Of a stretch of 64,000 nucleotides of DNA, positions 56,026 through 64,000 are shown piece by piece; positions within the stretch are counted from its first letter, which is position 1, and each line of letters starts with the position of its first letter. The notes beneath the pieces were generated by a model. That model saw only the letters and a program-made list of their open reading frames with translations. It had not been told where the DNA came from and did no database searches. Made by a program: the position numbers and the translations under genes. The stretch comes from Fodinicola feengrottensis (GTDB taxonomy: Bacteria > Actinomycetota > Actinomycetes > Mycobacteriales > HKI-0501), in NCBI RefSeq assembly GCF_010993775.1, contig NZ_WOTO01000039.1, positions 21,799 to 85,798 of the forward strand, given 5' to 3'.

Positions 56026-56868
56026 GTGGCCCGTTCCTATATCCGCGCAAGGCGCATCGGCATCGCGTTGCAGGGTTTCCGCAAGGATGCCGGCTTGACG
56101 CTGGAGCAGGTGGCCGCCGAGCTGTCGATGAACAAGTCGACGATCAGCCGCATCGAGGCCGCCCAGACGGTGACTCGACCGCAGACCGTCCGGATGATGC
56201 TGAATTTGTACGGCATCCAAGACAAAGACGAAGTCGAGCGGTGGGCGCAGCTCGCCAAGGAGGCGAAAACCAAGGACGCCTGGTGGTCCGGCTTCGACCT
56301 CCCCAACCGCCTCGCCGACCTGGTCGCCCTGGAGACGGACGCCATTTCGATCTCCGTCTACGAGGCGTCGGTGGTCCCGGGAATTGCGCAGACGGAGCGG
56401 TACGCGCGAACAATAATTGAGGATCAGGCGCCCGTTCCGCTCACCGAGGCAGTGATCAACGAGCGAGTCGAGATTCGTATGCGCCGCCAAGAACGGCTTG
56501 TAGCAGACGTCGACCCACCGCAGGTTGCGATAATTTTGGACGACAGCGTGCTCCAACGCTCGGTAGGTGGCCCGGAGGTCATGAAAGACCAGGCCCAGCG
56601 CCTTATTGAACTCGGACATCGACCGAACATCACTGTTCAGATCGCGCGAATAGCGGACGGAGTCCATCTTGCGCTGCCCGGCTCGGTGACGCTGCTGGAG
56701 TTCAACGACCTTATGCCGGCAAGCATCTACCTCGATACCGTGGCGGGTGATTTGCTGATCGACGCCCCCGAAGCTATTCAACGGGTGCAGCGCGCGTTGA
56801 AGGCGATCCGGTCCCATGCTTTGTCGCCGGACGAAAGTCGCCGCCTTCTTGAGATTGCGGCAAAATAG
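56026..56868 (+). CDS. XRE family regulator with DUF5753 domain
   Basis: The 280-residue protein opens ARSYIRARRIGIALQGFRKD. The XRE HTH is LTLEQVAAELSMNKSTISRI (about 24-43), and a C-terminal DUF5753 domain covers about 95-275 (FDLPNRLADLVALETDAISI; SVYEASVVPGIAQTERYAR). In Streptomyces such regulators pair with a small DUF397 protein, and one pair has been described as toxin-antitoxin-like. A DUF397 gene follows 32 bp on. It starts at GTG 56026. The frame is intact. Confidence 0.88.
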   Translation: MARSYIRARRIGIALQGFRKDAGLTLEQVAAELSMNKSTISRIEAAQTVTRPQTVRMMLNLYGIQDKDEVERWAQLAKEAKTKDAWWSGFDLPNRLADLVALETDAISISVYEASVVPGIAQTERYARTIIEDQAPVPLTEAVINERVEIRMRRQERLVADVDPPQVAIILDDSVLQRSVGGPEVMKDQAQRLIELGHRPNITVQIARIADGVHLALPGSVTLLEFNDLMPASIYLDTVAGDLLIDAPEAIQRVQRALKAIRSHALSPDESRRLLEIAAK

Positions 56869-56900
56869 GAGTATCACCCATTGAGAGAAAGGACTCCACG

Positions 56901-57062
56901 ATGCTGGCCCCAACGTGGCGCAAGTCCAGACGTAGTCAAAGCGACAACAACTGTGTTGAGGTCGCGGACGTACCGAGGATTTTGCTCGTGCGCGACTCCA
57001 AGCTCGGCGAACAATCCCCTCTCATCTGGGCTTCGACCCAGCTCGGTGGCGTACTTTCGTGA
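56901..57062 (+). CDS. DUF397 domain protein
   Basis: The 53-residue protein has all the DUF397 marks: TWRKSRRSQSDNNCVEVADV (residues 5-24), then RILLVRDSKLGEQSPLIW. It is the usual small partner of XRE/DUF5753 regulators, thought to bind its regulator. The tail ASTQLGGVLS replaces the more common aromatic FTxxEWxAFL ending. GAAAGGA precedes ATG 56901. Too short for most gene callers but well supported by context. Confidence 0.82.
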   Translation: MLAPTWRKSRRSQSDNNCVEVADVPRILLVRDSKLGEQSPLIWASTQLGGVLS

Positions 57063-57228
57063 CTGCGGTGAAAGTTGACGGTTTCACCGCCTAACCAGTT
57101 CCGTTTCGTACGGCCTCGCAGGTCATCCTGTGGGGCTGTACTCGTCGGTGCATGACGCCCCGCTTACGCGCGCTCACTTGGTACGCTGAACACTCATTGC
57201 GGGCTGCATCACGGGTGGAGGACTACAC

Positions 57229-57837
57229 GTGGCCAAGGTCATCGTCCCTGTCGGCTTCGACGGCGGCCCCCTCTGGGACGGCGAACCCGAAAGCGGCACA
57301 ACCGCGCCGACGGAGTTCGAGATTGCTACGCCCACCAGTGTCGTGTCCCTCAGCTTGGACGAGTACAAGGTCTGGTTGCTCAGCTTCGCCGACCCGGAAA
57401 TGGCCAACCGTTGTCAGTTTGATCGAGTCCATCTCGAACGTCTGGCGGACCTTGAATTTGCCTCCGATGGACAGGCAGTGGTGGAGTCCCTCTCTAAGCA
57501 GGGCCTCCTTGCCGAGTTCGACCCCGAGGGCCCGTCCGGCGTCGAGTTCCTGAAGCGCTACCGGCTTTTTCCCAACGGGGATGCGATGGGAAACACTGGC
57601 GATGAGCGGCACTACTACCGTATTGGCCGCGAAGGACGCGTGCTGGTCAAGGTCATGTGGGCGGTGTACGTGATGTGGCAAAGCAGCGTCTACTACCCGT
57701 CACTTTGGGACGCGCTGACCGAGTATCACCAGACTCTCGACGAACCGTTGCTTGAGCTCGACCAGATGGCGCAGCTTCTCGCTGCATCGGTTCCTGGCAT
57801 CGTCACCAACCGGTGCGGGTTCGTGCAGGCGACATGA
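57229..57837 (+). CDS. Hypothetical protein
   Basis: I do not recognise this 202-residue protein. It has no signal peptide or membrane segment. The first half contains TPTSVVSLSLDEYKVWLLSF; the second half has GDERHYYRIGREGRVLVKVM and then aromatic-rich WAVYVMWQSSVYYPSLWDAL. GTG 57229 follows GGAGGAC. The coiled-coil membrane protein gene starts 70 bp downstream on the same strand, so the two may work together. The frame is intact. Confidence 0.55.
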   Translation: MAKVIVPVGFDGGPLWDGEPESGTTAPTEFEIATPTSVVSLSLDEYKVWLLSFADPEMANRCQFDRVHLERLADLEFASDGQAVVESLSKQGLLAEFDPEGPSGVEFLKRYRLFPNGDAMGNTGDERHYYRIGREGRVLVKVMWAVYVMWQSSVYYPSLWDALTEYHQTLDEPLLELDQMAQLLAASVPGIVTNRCGFVQAT

Positions 57838-57907
57838 GTGGTGCCGCCGCAGGTCGGGGGAGACGCCGAGACGATTCGTCTGTCCGGGGCTACTGCGCGT
57901 TGGTGGG

Positions 57908-59090
57908 GTGACTGAGAAGAAACAGCAGGACGACTTTCTCAAGGACACCAAGAAATCTGGCCTGCGTACTCTCGCGCTGACGCCGATCCAGTGGGTGACC
58001 AGCACTTTCACCACCACAGCTCTCGCGGGATCGCTGACAGTGCAGGCGTTGCTTGCCACGTCAGGCAAAACCGCCATCACTCTCGGCGTCGGTGCCGGAC
58101 TCGCGCTGGGCATGGGTGCCTGGAACAAGATGCGGGATGCGCGGGCGGCCAGCAAGCAAATGGTCAAGGACCGGGCAGATGGCAAGGATCCCGATACACC
58201 GGCGTTGGAGAAGTTCAAAGAAACCGACGAATCCCTGGGTTCTCTCGGGCATCGTGTGCATGGCCTGCTCGCCACCACATCCCGGTTCGCGCGTAAGGCC
58301 AACCAGCGCCTAACGAACGTCGAGCAGGACACGGCTGCGCTCAAGGCGGCCGCCACTCAGCCAACAGGGGTCGGGCCGGAGGTCGAGCAGCAGTTTCAGG
58401 CCATGCTGGAGACCGCACTTGCTGCCGAACGCGCCCGAAATGACGCAGTGCGTGAGCAGGATCACCAGACAATCGTTCAGTTGAAGGGGGAGCTCGCCGA
58501 GGCGAGAGCGACCATCCCAGTTGGGACAGACAAGTGTCGCGCACGGCGCTCGACTGTCCGGGTTGGAGCAGGGCGCGGCTTCGAAAGAGTATGTTGACCA
58601 GCAGCTCGCCGCGCGGGATCAGGTGGCGGAGAATCGGCAGCGGGCTTTCGAGCAACGCAACCATACGTTGTTGGAAACGCACCAAAATCACGTCAGTTCT
58701 CGGCTCGATGAGCATGAGTCGCGGCTTGACCGCAATGACGAGAAAATGGGCGCGGTCGAAGGTGTTGTCGTACGCCATGGCGCCGGTCTTAAGCTTGCCG
58801 AGGCCGCATTTCGGAGCCTTGTCGGTGCCGCGCCGCAGCCGCCCGCATCACCACCAGCGGCCGCCCCAGCGCCGCTGTTGAGTCCGGACGATGCCGCACG
58901 CGCTCGCGGTGTTCAGGCTGGCGCCGAAGAACTTCGGGCGAAGGCGAACGCTTCCCGTCCGAAGCCGGCACGCCGGAGCGCCGCCCCCCCGCCACCCCAG
59001 TTTCCACCCCAACAGCCGCCGCGCAGCACCGCCACCGGCCGCCGACGCCATAATCGTACGGAACCGCCGAGGGTGACGTTCTGGGGGTGA
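57908..59090 (+). CDS. Coiled-coil protein with one hydrophobic hairpin (one indel)
   Basis: This protein of about 393 residues is unknown to me. Residues 1-20 are charged (TEKKQQDDFLKDTKKSGLR). Residues 30-75 are hydrophobic and could form one or two membrane helices (TTTALAGSLTVQALLATSGK). The rest is coiled coil rich in Ala, Glu, Gln and Arg (ERARNDAVREQDHQTIVQLK), then a Pro/Ala-rich tail. An extra base near 58515 breaks the frame within the coiled coil. The last residues (PPRVTFWG) and the stop lie inside the left palindrome of cassette 2, so the tail may have been altered by that insertion. Confidence 0.55.
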
Positions 59091-59127
59091 TTACTCCCGA
59101 TTTCTACCCCACAACGTCACCCTCGCG
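59068..59127. repeat. Palindromic repeat, left copy of cassette 2
   Basis: CGAGGGTGACGTT (59068-59080) pairs with AACGTCACCCTCG (59113-59125), a perfect 13-bp stem, with further partial pairing inside. The TGA stop of the coiled-coil gene lies at 59088-59090 within the loop. It stands between two convergent genes, so it could also terminate transcription. Confidence 0.85.
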
Positions 59128-59133
59128 AAGGCG

Positions 59134-59992
59134 CTACCAGCTGCGGCGGCGGGTGATGGCGGCGCGGATTTCGGCGATCATGCGCCGAGGGTTGTCGCGT
59201 ACGTCCTCGACGCCGAAGCGCAGCACGAGCCAGCCGGCTCGCTCCAGCGCTCGTGCGCGATCAACATCGGCGCGCGCTGCTGTGCGATCCCAAGGTGATG
59301 TTCCCCGTCGTACTCGATGGCGATCTTGAACTCCGGCAGTGCGAGGTCGACGCGCGCGATCACGTTGCCCAGCACGTCCCGGACGACGACTTGGGGGGTC
59401 ACCATGATGCCCACCGCGTGGAGCATCATCCGGGTGCGGGTCTCCCAGGGCGACTCAGCCCGCTCATCGGCGGCGAGCAGACTCAAGCGAGCGATCTTGA
59501 CGCCGCGGCGGCCGGCTTTGATGGCGAAAGCGAGTTGCTCTGGAGTGCTTAGGCGGCGGTGCAAGATCGCGTCGGTTAGTGCGACGTGGTCGTAGTAAAG
59601 ACAACGCGATGCGAGGTCGAACCACGTGCGGCTCACCGACGTAGTCCGCATCCCGTTGACGAGCCGGACGTCTCCGGAGTCGAATTGGTTCTTATGGACC
59701 CGAACTCCCGGCCGATGCCGAGGTCGGGGCGTCACACACACCGTGACATGTACGGGCGAGTGACCGGACTGACCGCAGGGCAGCGGCAACTGCCACTGCG
59801 CTGCGGCGGAAAGATGACTGAGCGCCGCATTGTGGCCGACTGCGGTGAGCGCGGCCTGATACGGCGTAGCGTCGGTGACGCCCCCGCGTTGGACGTAGAC
59901 ACCCCGAAAGGGACGGGACCAGCTGCCGTCTTCAGGCCGTGGTCGGTTACGCCGTCGGCCAGGGCCTTGGAGCGAGTGATGGGATCAGACAT
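59134..59992 (-). CDS. AbiEi-like / DUF559-type endonuclease domain protein (two indels)
   Basis: The corrected length is about 285 residues, a paralogue of 40320-41213. The N-terminal part reads MSDPITRSKALADGVTDHGL, then after an indel near 59908 GVYVQRGGVTDATPYQAALT and HNAALSHLSAAAQWQLPLP, and further on TTSVSRTWFDLASRCLYYDH. The nuclease part has Glu in AESPWETRTRMML, Asp in VIARVDLALPEFK, and IAIEYDGEHHLG. After a second indel near 59270 the end reads ERAGWLVLRFGVEDVRDNPR and ITRRRSW. Function unknown. It is bracketed by palindromes at 59068 and 60047. Confidence 0.72.
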
Positions 59993-60046
59993 TTCCCCAT
60001 AGTCGACTCAGCGCGTACGCCGTCTCGGGTTTTCCACAGGCAGACC

Positions 60047-60114
60047 TTGCGCGAGGGTGACGTTGTAGGGCTCAAATAGGGACAATTCGGCGCCAGAACG
60101 TCACCCTCGCGCAA
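60047..60114. repeat. Palindromic repeat, right copy of cassette 2
   Basis: Arms TTGCGCGAGGGTGACGTT (60047-60064) and its perfect reverse complement (60097-60114) give an 18-bp stem with a 32-base loop. The inner 60 bases align best in inverted orientation with 59068-59127. It lies between the start side of the nuclease gene and the stop codon (60119-60121) of the aminotransferase gene. Confidence 0.85.
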
Positions 60115-60118
60115 GGGA

Positions 60119-61363
60119 TCAGGTCAGGGAGGTGGTCCAGAGGGCTAGGGCTTCGTCGATCTGGGCGGGGGTGACGATCAGTGGTGGGATCATGCGTACG
60201 ACGTTGCCGAAGGGGCCGCAGGTCAGCAGCAGGAGGCCGTTGGCGGCGGCCGCGGCGTGTACGCGGGTGGCCGTGGCGGTGTCGGGGGAGCCGTCGGCGG
60301 TGGTGAACTCGCAGGCGAGCATCAGGCCGAGGCCGCGTACGTCACCGATTTCCTTGTGATCGGCTGCAGTCGCGCGGAGTCCGGCGACCAGCCGCTGGCC
60401 TTGGACGGCGGAGTTTTCCACCAGTCCCTCGGATTGGATGACATCGAGCGTCGCGACGGCCGCCGCGCAGGCGACCGCGTTGCCGCCGTACGTGCCGCCT
60501 TGCGAGCCAGGCCAGCTTTTTTTCATCATCAGGGCGGCCGGTGCGGCGATGGCTGACAGCGGGAAGCCGGAGGCGATCCCTTTCGCCATCACGAGGATGT
60601 CAGCGCGGCTGTCGAAGTGGTCGTGGCCCCAGAATCGGCCGGTACGACCAAAACCGGTCTGCACCTCATCGAGAATCAGCTGAATGCCATAGCGGTCGGC
60701 GCGTTCGCGCAGGCCCGCGAGGAAGGCGGTGCTGGCGGGCACGTACCCGCCCTCGCCCAGGACCGGTTCGACCAAGAACGCGGCGGTGTCATCTGGAGCG
60801 GACTGGGTGGCGAGCAGGAAATCCAGCTCCCGCAAGGCAAACTTGGTCGCGGTGTCCTCGTCCCAGCCGTAGTGGTACGCGTGCGGGAAAGGCGCGACTG
60901 ACACGCCGGCCATCAGCGGCGCGAAGCCGGCGCGGACCTTGGTGCCGGACGTCGTCAGAGAGGCGGCCGCGACCGTACGGCCGTGGAAGCCGCCGGAGAA
61001 GACGATGATGTTCGGCCGGCCGGTGGCCATCCGGGCCAGCCGGATCGACGCCTCGACGGCCTCGCTGCCGGAGTTCGCGAAGAAGAGCGTGTCGATGCCG
61101 GCGGGGAGCACCTCGCCGAGCCGCTCGGTCAGCGCGAGCAGCGGCTGGTGCATGACCGTTGTGTACTGCCCGTGGATCAGCTTCGCGACCTGCGCCTGCG
61201 CTGCCTCGACCACCCGGGGATGGCAGTGCCCGGTGCTGGTCACACCGATGCCGGCGGTGAAGTCCAGGAAACGGCGGCCGGCCGTGTCGAAGAGGTACAC
61301 ACCCTCGCCGTGGTCGACCACCACGGGAGTGGCCTGCTTGAGACGCGGGGACAGCTGTGTCAT
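60119..61363 (-). CDS. Class III PLP aminotransferase, 4-aminobutyrate transaminase-like
   Basis: The 414-residue enzyme opens TQLSPRLKQATPVVVDHGEG. FFANSGSEAVEASIRLARMA binds the PLP phosphate, LILDEVQTGFGRTGRFWGHD is the class III signature, and ILVMAKGIASGFPLSAIAAP holds the PLP Lys. With the semialdehyde dehydrogenase divergent from it, a route such as GABA to succinate semialdehyde to succinate is likely. I start at ATG 61363 (the upstream in-frame ATG would run through the operator region). A GntR-like palindrome lies 26 bp upstream. The frame is intact. Confidence 0.88.
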   Translation of the reverse strand: MTQLSPRLKQATPVVVDHGEGVYLFDTAGRRFLDFTAGIGVTSTGHCHPRVVEAAQAQVAKLIHGQYTTVMHQPLLALTERLGEVLPAGIDTLFFANSGSEAVEASIRLARMATGRPNIIVFSGGFHGRTVAAASLTTSGTKVRAGFAPLMAGVSVAPFPHAYHYGWDEDTATKFALRELDFLLATQSAPDDTAAFLVEPVLGEGGYVPASTAFLAGLRERADRYGIQLILDEVQTGFGRTGRFWGHDHFDSRADILVMAKGIASGFPLSAIAAPAALMMKKSWPGSQGGTYGGNAVACAAAVATLDVIQSEGLVENSAVQGQRLVAGLRATAADHKEIGDVRGLGLMLACEFTTADGSPDTATATRVHAAAAANGLLLLTCGPFGNVVRMIPPLIVTPAQIDEALALWTTSLT

Positions 61364-61388
61364 CGGCTCGGCGCTCCAGAGTTGTCGG

Positions 61389-61400
61389 ATTGTCAACAAT
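61389..61400. promoter_or_regulatory. 12-bp palindrome, GntR-type operator candidate
   Basis: ATTGTCAACAAT is the reverse complement of the site at 53234-53245. It lies between the divergent aminotransferase and semialdehyde dehydrogenase genes, 26 bp before the aminotransferase ATG. The nearby ATGCATAGCAT is AT-rich and may be part of a promoter. No regulator gene is in view. Confidence 0.5.
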
Positions 61401-61522
61401 ATGCATAGCATGGCCGGCGGAGCCGCACAATGTCACAGGCGGGTCACTCCCATGGTCCTGTACGGGGCGCTGCCTTGGTGGGCAGGATGGAGCTAGTTTT
61501 CGCCGAGGTAGAGGAGCGTGGC

Positions 61523-62992
61523 GTGCAGTCAGCGGAAAAGACCGTGATCCAGGCGGTCCATAAGGAGCTCTTCATCGACGGGAAGTGGCGTGCGTCGTCG
61601 ACCGGTCGCAGCCTGCCGGTGGAGGACCCGTCGACCGGCGAGGTGCTCTGCGAGGTGGCCGACGCGGGCGTCGAGGACGGGCTCGCCGCGCTGGACGCGG
61701 CCGTTGCCGCGCAGAAGGACTGGGCCGCGTACGCACCACACGCGAGCGCGGCGAGATCCTGCGTCGGGCGTACCAGCTGCTTCTCGACCGCGCTGACGAT
61801 CTGGCACTGCTGATGACGTTGGAGATGGGCAAGCCGGTCGCCGAGGCGAAGGGCGAGATCACGTACGCGGCGGAGTTCTTCCGCTGGTTCGCCGAGGAAG
61901 CGGTACGCATCGACGGCGGCTACGCGACCGCGCCCAACGGTCAGGGCCGTTTCCTGGTCATGCGCCAGCCGGTCGGGCCGTGTTTGCTGATCACACCGTG
62001 GAATTTCCCGATGGCGATGGGCACTCGCAAACTCGGTCCGGCGATCGCGGCCGGCTGCACGGTCGTCATCAAGCCGGCGGAGCAGACCCCGCTGTCGATG
62101 CTGGCCCTCACGGACATCCTCGCCGAGGCCGGCCTGCCCGCCGGCGTTCTCAACGTCCTCACCACCAGCGACCCCGGCCCGGTGATGGAGCCGCTGATCA
62201 AGGACGGCCGGATTCGCAAGATCTCGTTCACCGGCTCCACCGCGGTCGGCAAGATTTTGTTGGCACAGGCCGCGGACAAGGTGTTGCGTACGTCCATGGA
62301 GCTTGGCGGCAACGCACCGTTCCTGGTCTTCGACGACGCGGATCTGGACGTGGCGGTCGAAGGCGCGATGATGGCGAAGACCCGCAACATGGGCGAGGCT
62401 TGTACGGCCGCGAATCGCTTTTACGTGCAGCGCGGGGTGGCGCAGGAGTTCGGTCGCCGGCTGACATCGCGAATGGCTGAGCTGAAAGTGGGCCGAGGTA
62501 CCGAAGAGGGTGTGAAGATCGGTCCGTCCGTTGATTGACAACGACGCGATCGCCAAGGTCGTCGAACTGGTCGCGGACGCGACCGCGGCCGGCGCCAAGG
62601 TGCTGACCGGCGGGTCCACAGTGGACGGTCCGGGCCACTTCTACCCGCCGACGGTGCTGACTGACGTGCCGCGCGATGCGCGGATGGGCCGCGAGGAGAT
62701 TTTCGGCCCGGTGGCGCCGATCTCCGTCTTCGACACCGAGGACGAGGTGATCGCGGCCGCCAACGACACCGAGTTCGGTTTGGTGAGTTATGTGTTCACC
62801 ACCAACATCAACCGGGCCCTGCGAGTGTCCGAAAGGTTGGAGGCTGGGATGATCGGCCTCAACACCGGCCTGGTTTCCAACCCGGCGGCACCTTTTGGTG
62901 GCGTCAAGCAGTCGGGCGTCGGCCGGGAGGGTGGCCGGATCGGCATCGAGGAGTTCCTGGAAGTCAAGTACGTCGCGGTTGGCCTGTCATGA
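61523..62992 (+). CDS. gabD: NAD(P)-dependent succinate-semialdehyde dehydrogenase-type aldehyde dehydrogenase (two indels)
   Basis: The corrected length is about 488 residues. LFIDGKWRASSTGRSLPVED is the N-terminal pattern, TPWNFPMAMGTRKLGPAIAA the cofactor/catalytic Asn region, SFTGSTAVGK the Rossmann loop, MELGGNAPFLVFDDADLDVA the catalytic Glu, and NMGEACTAANRFYV the catalytic Cys. Indels occur near 61743 (before RERGEILRR) and near 62527, where TCCG is duplicated in tandem before LIDNDAIAKV. GTG 61523 follows GAGGAG. The stop overlaps the next ATG (ATGA). The GabD assignment is by similarity and the neighbouring transaminase. Confidence 0.85.
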
Positions 62993-64000
62993 CGACGTAC
63001 CGGATAGCCAGCATTCCTGGTGACGGCATCGGCGTGGACGTGGTAGCGCAGGCGCGGGAGGTCCTGGACCGAGCCGGCTCGCTGCACGGTTTTGACTTCG
63101 CGTGGACCGATTTCGACTGGAGCTGTGAGCGTTTCCTGAAGACCGGCGCGATGATGCCGGCAGACGGACTCGACCAACTCCGCGACCACGACGCTGTTTT
63201 CCTTGGCGCGCGATCGGCTTTCCGGGTGTGCCGGACCATGTTTCGCTGTGGGGGCTGCTGATCCCGATCCGGCGGGCCTTCCGGCAGTATGTGAACCTGC
63301 GGCCGGTCCGGCTGCTGCCCGGGGTGGTCAGCCCGCTCTCGCCGGACGCAGCGCCGACGAGCTGGAAATCGTGATCGTACGGGAGAACTCCGAGGGCGAG
63401 TATTCGCAGATCGGCGGCCGGCACAACAGCGGGCAGCCGGACGAGTTCGCCGTCCAGCAGGCGGTTTTCACCCGAGTCGGGGTCTCGCGGGTGATCCGCT
63501 ATGCGTTCGAGTTGGCTCGTACGCGCGGGGGGACAGCTGTGTTCGGCCACCAAGTCCAACGGCATCATCCACTCGATGCCGTTCTGGGATGAGGTTTTCG
63601 CTTCCATAGCCGCGGAATATCCGGACGTACGCTCCGAACAGTCCCATGTGGACGCGCTGGCCGCCCGGATGGTGCTCCGGCCGGACACACTGGACGTGAT
63701 CGTCGGGTCCAACCTCTTCGGCGACATCCTGTCGGACATCTCGGCGGCGATCGTCGGAGGTCTCGGCACCGCGCCAGCCGCGAATCTCAACCCGGAGCGG
63801 GATTTCCCCTCGATGTTCGAACCGGTGCACGGCTCCGCGCCGGACATCGCCGGCAAGGGCATCGCCAACCCGGTCGCGCAGATCCTGACCGGCGCGATGA
63901 TGCTCGACCACCTGGGTGAAACCGCGGCCGCGGAAGCGGTCTCAGCGGCCGTCGACGCGGTGCTGGCCTCGGGCGTACGCACGCCAGACCTCGGCGGCAA
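62989..64000 (+). CDS. Tartrate dehydrogenase/isopropylmalate dehydrogenase-type enzyme (partial, about three indels)
   Basis: The gene runs off the right edge; about 335 residues are visible. TTYRIASIPGDGIGVDVVAQ is the start of the beta-decarboxylating dehydrogenase family. VRENSEGEYSQIGGRH, SATKSNGIIHSMPFWDEVF and VGSNLFGDILSDISAAIVGG hold the substrate, metal and NAD contacts. NSEGEYSQIGGR is closest to tartrate dehydrogenase/decarboxylase. Indels: GC doubled near 63208 (GGCGCGCGATC for GGCGCGATC), one near 63345 and an extra T near 63541. ATG 62989 overlaps the aldehyde dehydrogenase stop. Confidence 0.82.

Larger units (their letters stand above)
59068..60114 (-). mobile_element. Palindrome-bracketed nuclease cassette 2
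   Basis: A 60-base palindromic element at 59068-59127 and its inverted partner at 60050-60109 share 17-base outer parts (CGAGGGTGACGTTCTGG and ACAACGTCACCCTCGCG) and loops of equal length with about half the bases identical. They bracket one gene of the same nuclease family as cassette 1. The left copy includes the stop codon of the coiled-coil gene; the right one ends 4 nt from the stop of the aminotransferase gene. No transposase is present. Mobility is inference. Confidence 0.5.

Noticed and set aside
1..64000. tRNA, rRNA, integrase or phage genes
   Set aside because: I looked for CCA-ended cloverleafs, rRNA consensus stretches and integrase motifs and saw none; a tRNA search program would settle the tRNA question.

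Overview
The window is high-GC DNA (roughly 70% by eye) with actinobacterial gene content. It holds the bifunctional priA (hisA/trpF) gene, a Trp-operon-associated membrane protein gene, the order trpC-trpB-trpA-lgt-gltB-gltD-pyk, an XRE(DUF5753)/DUF397 pair, an F420-type PPOX protein and a FabG4/FadA2 block. Several starts look leaderless, with a TANNNT box about 6-7 nt before the start codon. I place it in Actinomycetes, probably near Micromonosporales or Fodinicola-like lineages; the genus is inference. I found no rRNA, tRNA, CRISPR array, transposase or prophage gene.

Layout. 0-2.5 kb: start of an FAD monooxygenase with a divergent PadR regulator, then priA-hisF. 2.5-15 kb: an accessory stretch between hisF and hisI, with an ngcEFG-type amino-sugar ABC transporter, a broken GNAT gene, two MFS/LysR pairs and a repeat-rich spot at 10.6-11.3 kb. 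15-30 kb: hisI, an SDR/TetR pair with twin operators, the Trp-associated membrane protein, an amine-oxidase-like flavoprotein, a small ORF coupled to trpC, then trpCBA-lgt-gltBD. 30-40 kb: LysR/MFS, a hydrolase, a VOC protein, a MarR regulator divergent from a vdcBCD-type non-oxidative decarboxylase operon, pyk, tesB, and a PPOX/PLP-decarboxylase pair. 40-41.3 kb: a first nuclease gene bracketed by palindromes. 41-54 kb: acyl-chain degradation (acyl-CoA dehydrogenase, SCP2, TetR, MaoC, FabG4-like reductase, thiolase, epoxide hydrolase), an MFS pump, AtuA-like, class III CoA transferase, DUF3830. 54-60 kb: small unknown genes, XRE/DUF397, a coiled-coil protein and a second palindrome-bracketed nuclease gene. 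60-64 kb: class III aminotransferase, semialdehyde dehydrogenase and a truncated tartrate/isopropylmalate-type dehydrogenase.

Two points matter most to a reader. First, about 40 single or double base indels break otherwise well-conserved genes, including hisF, trpC, trpB, trpA, gltB, gltD and pyk. Many lie in homopolymers or GC dinucleotide runs, so I read them as uncorrected sequencing errors and give each such gene as one entry spanning the whole frame-corrected reading. Second, two diverged genes of one family (AbiEi-like N-terminus plus DUF559/Vsr-like nuclease C-terminus) are each bracketed by their own pair of near-identical palindromes that lie against neighbouring stop codons. This looks like a compact nuclease-bearing mobile element and is the best candidate here for an undescribed system.
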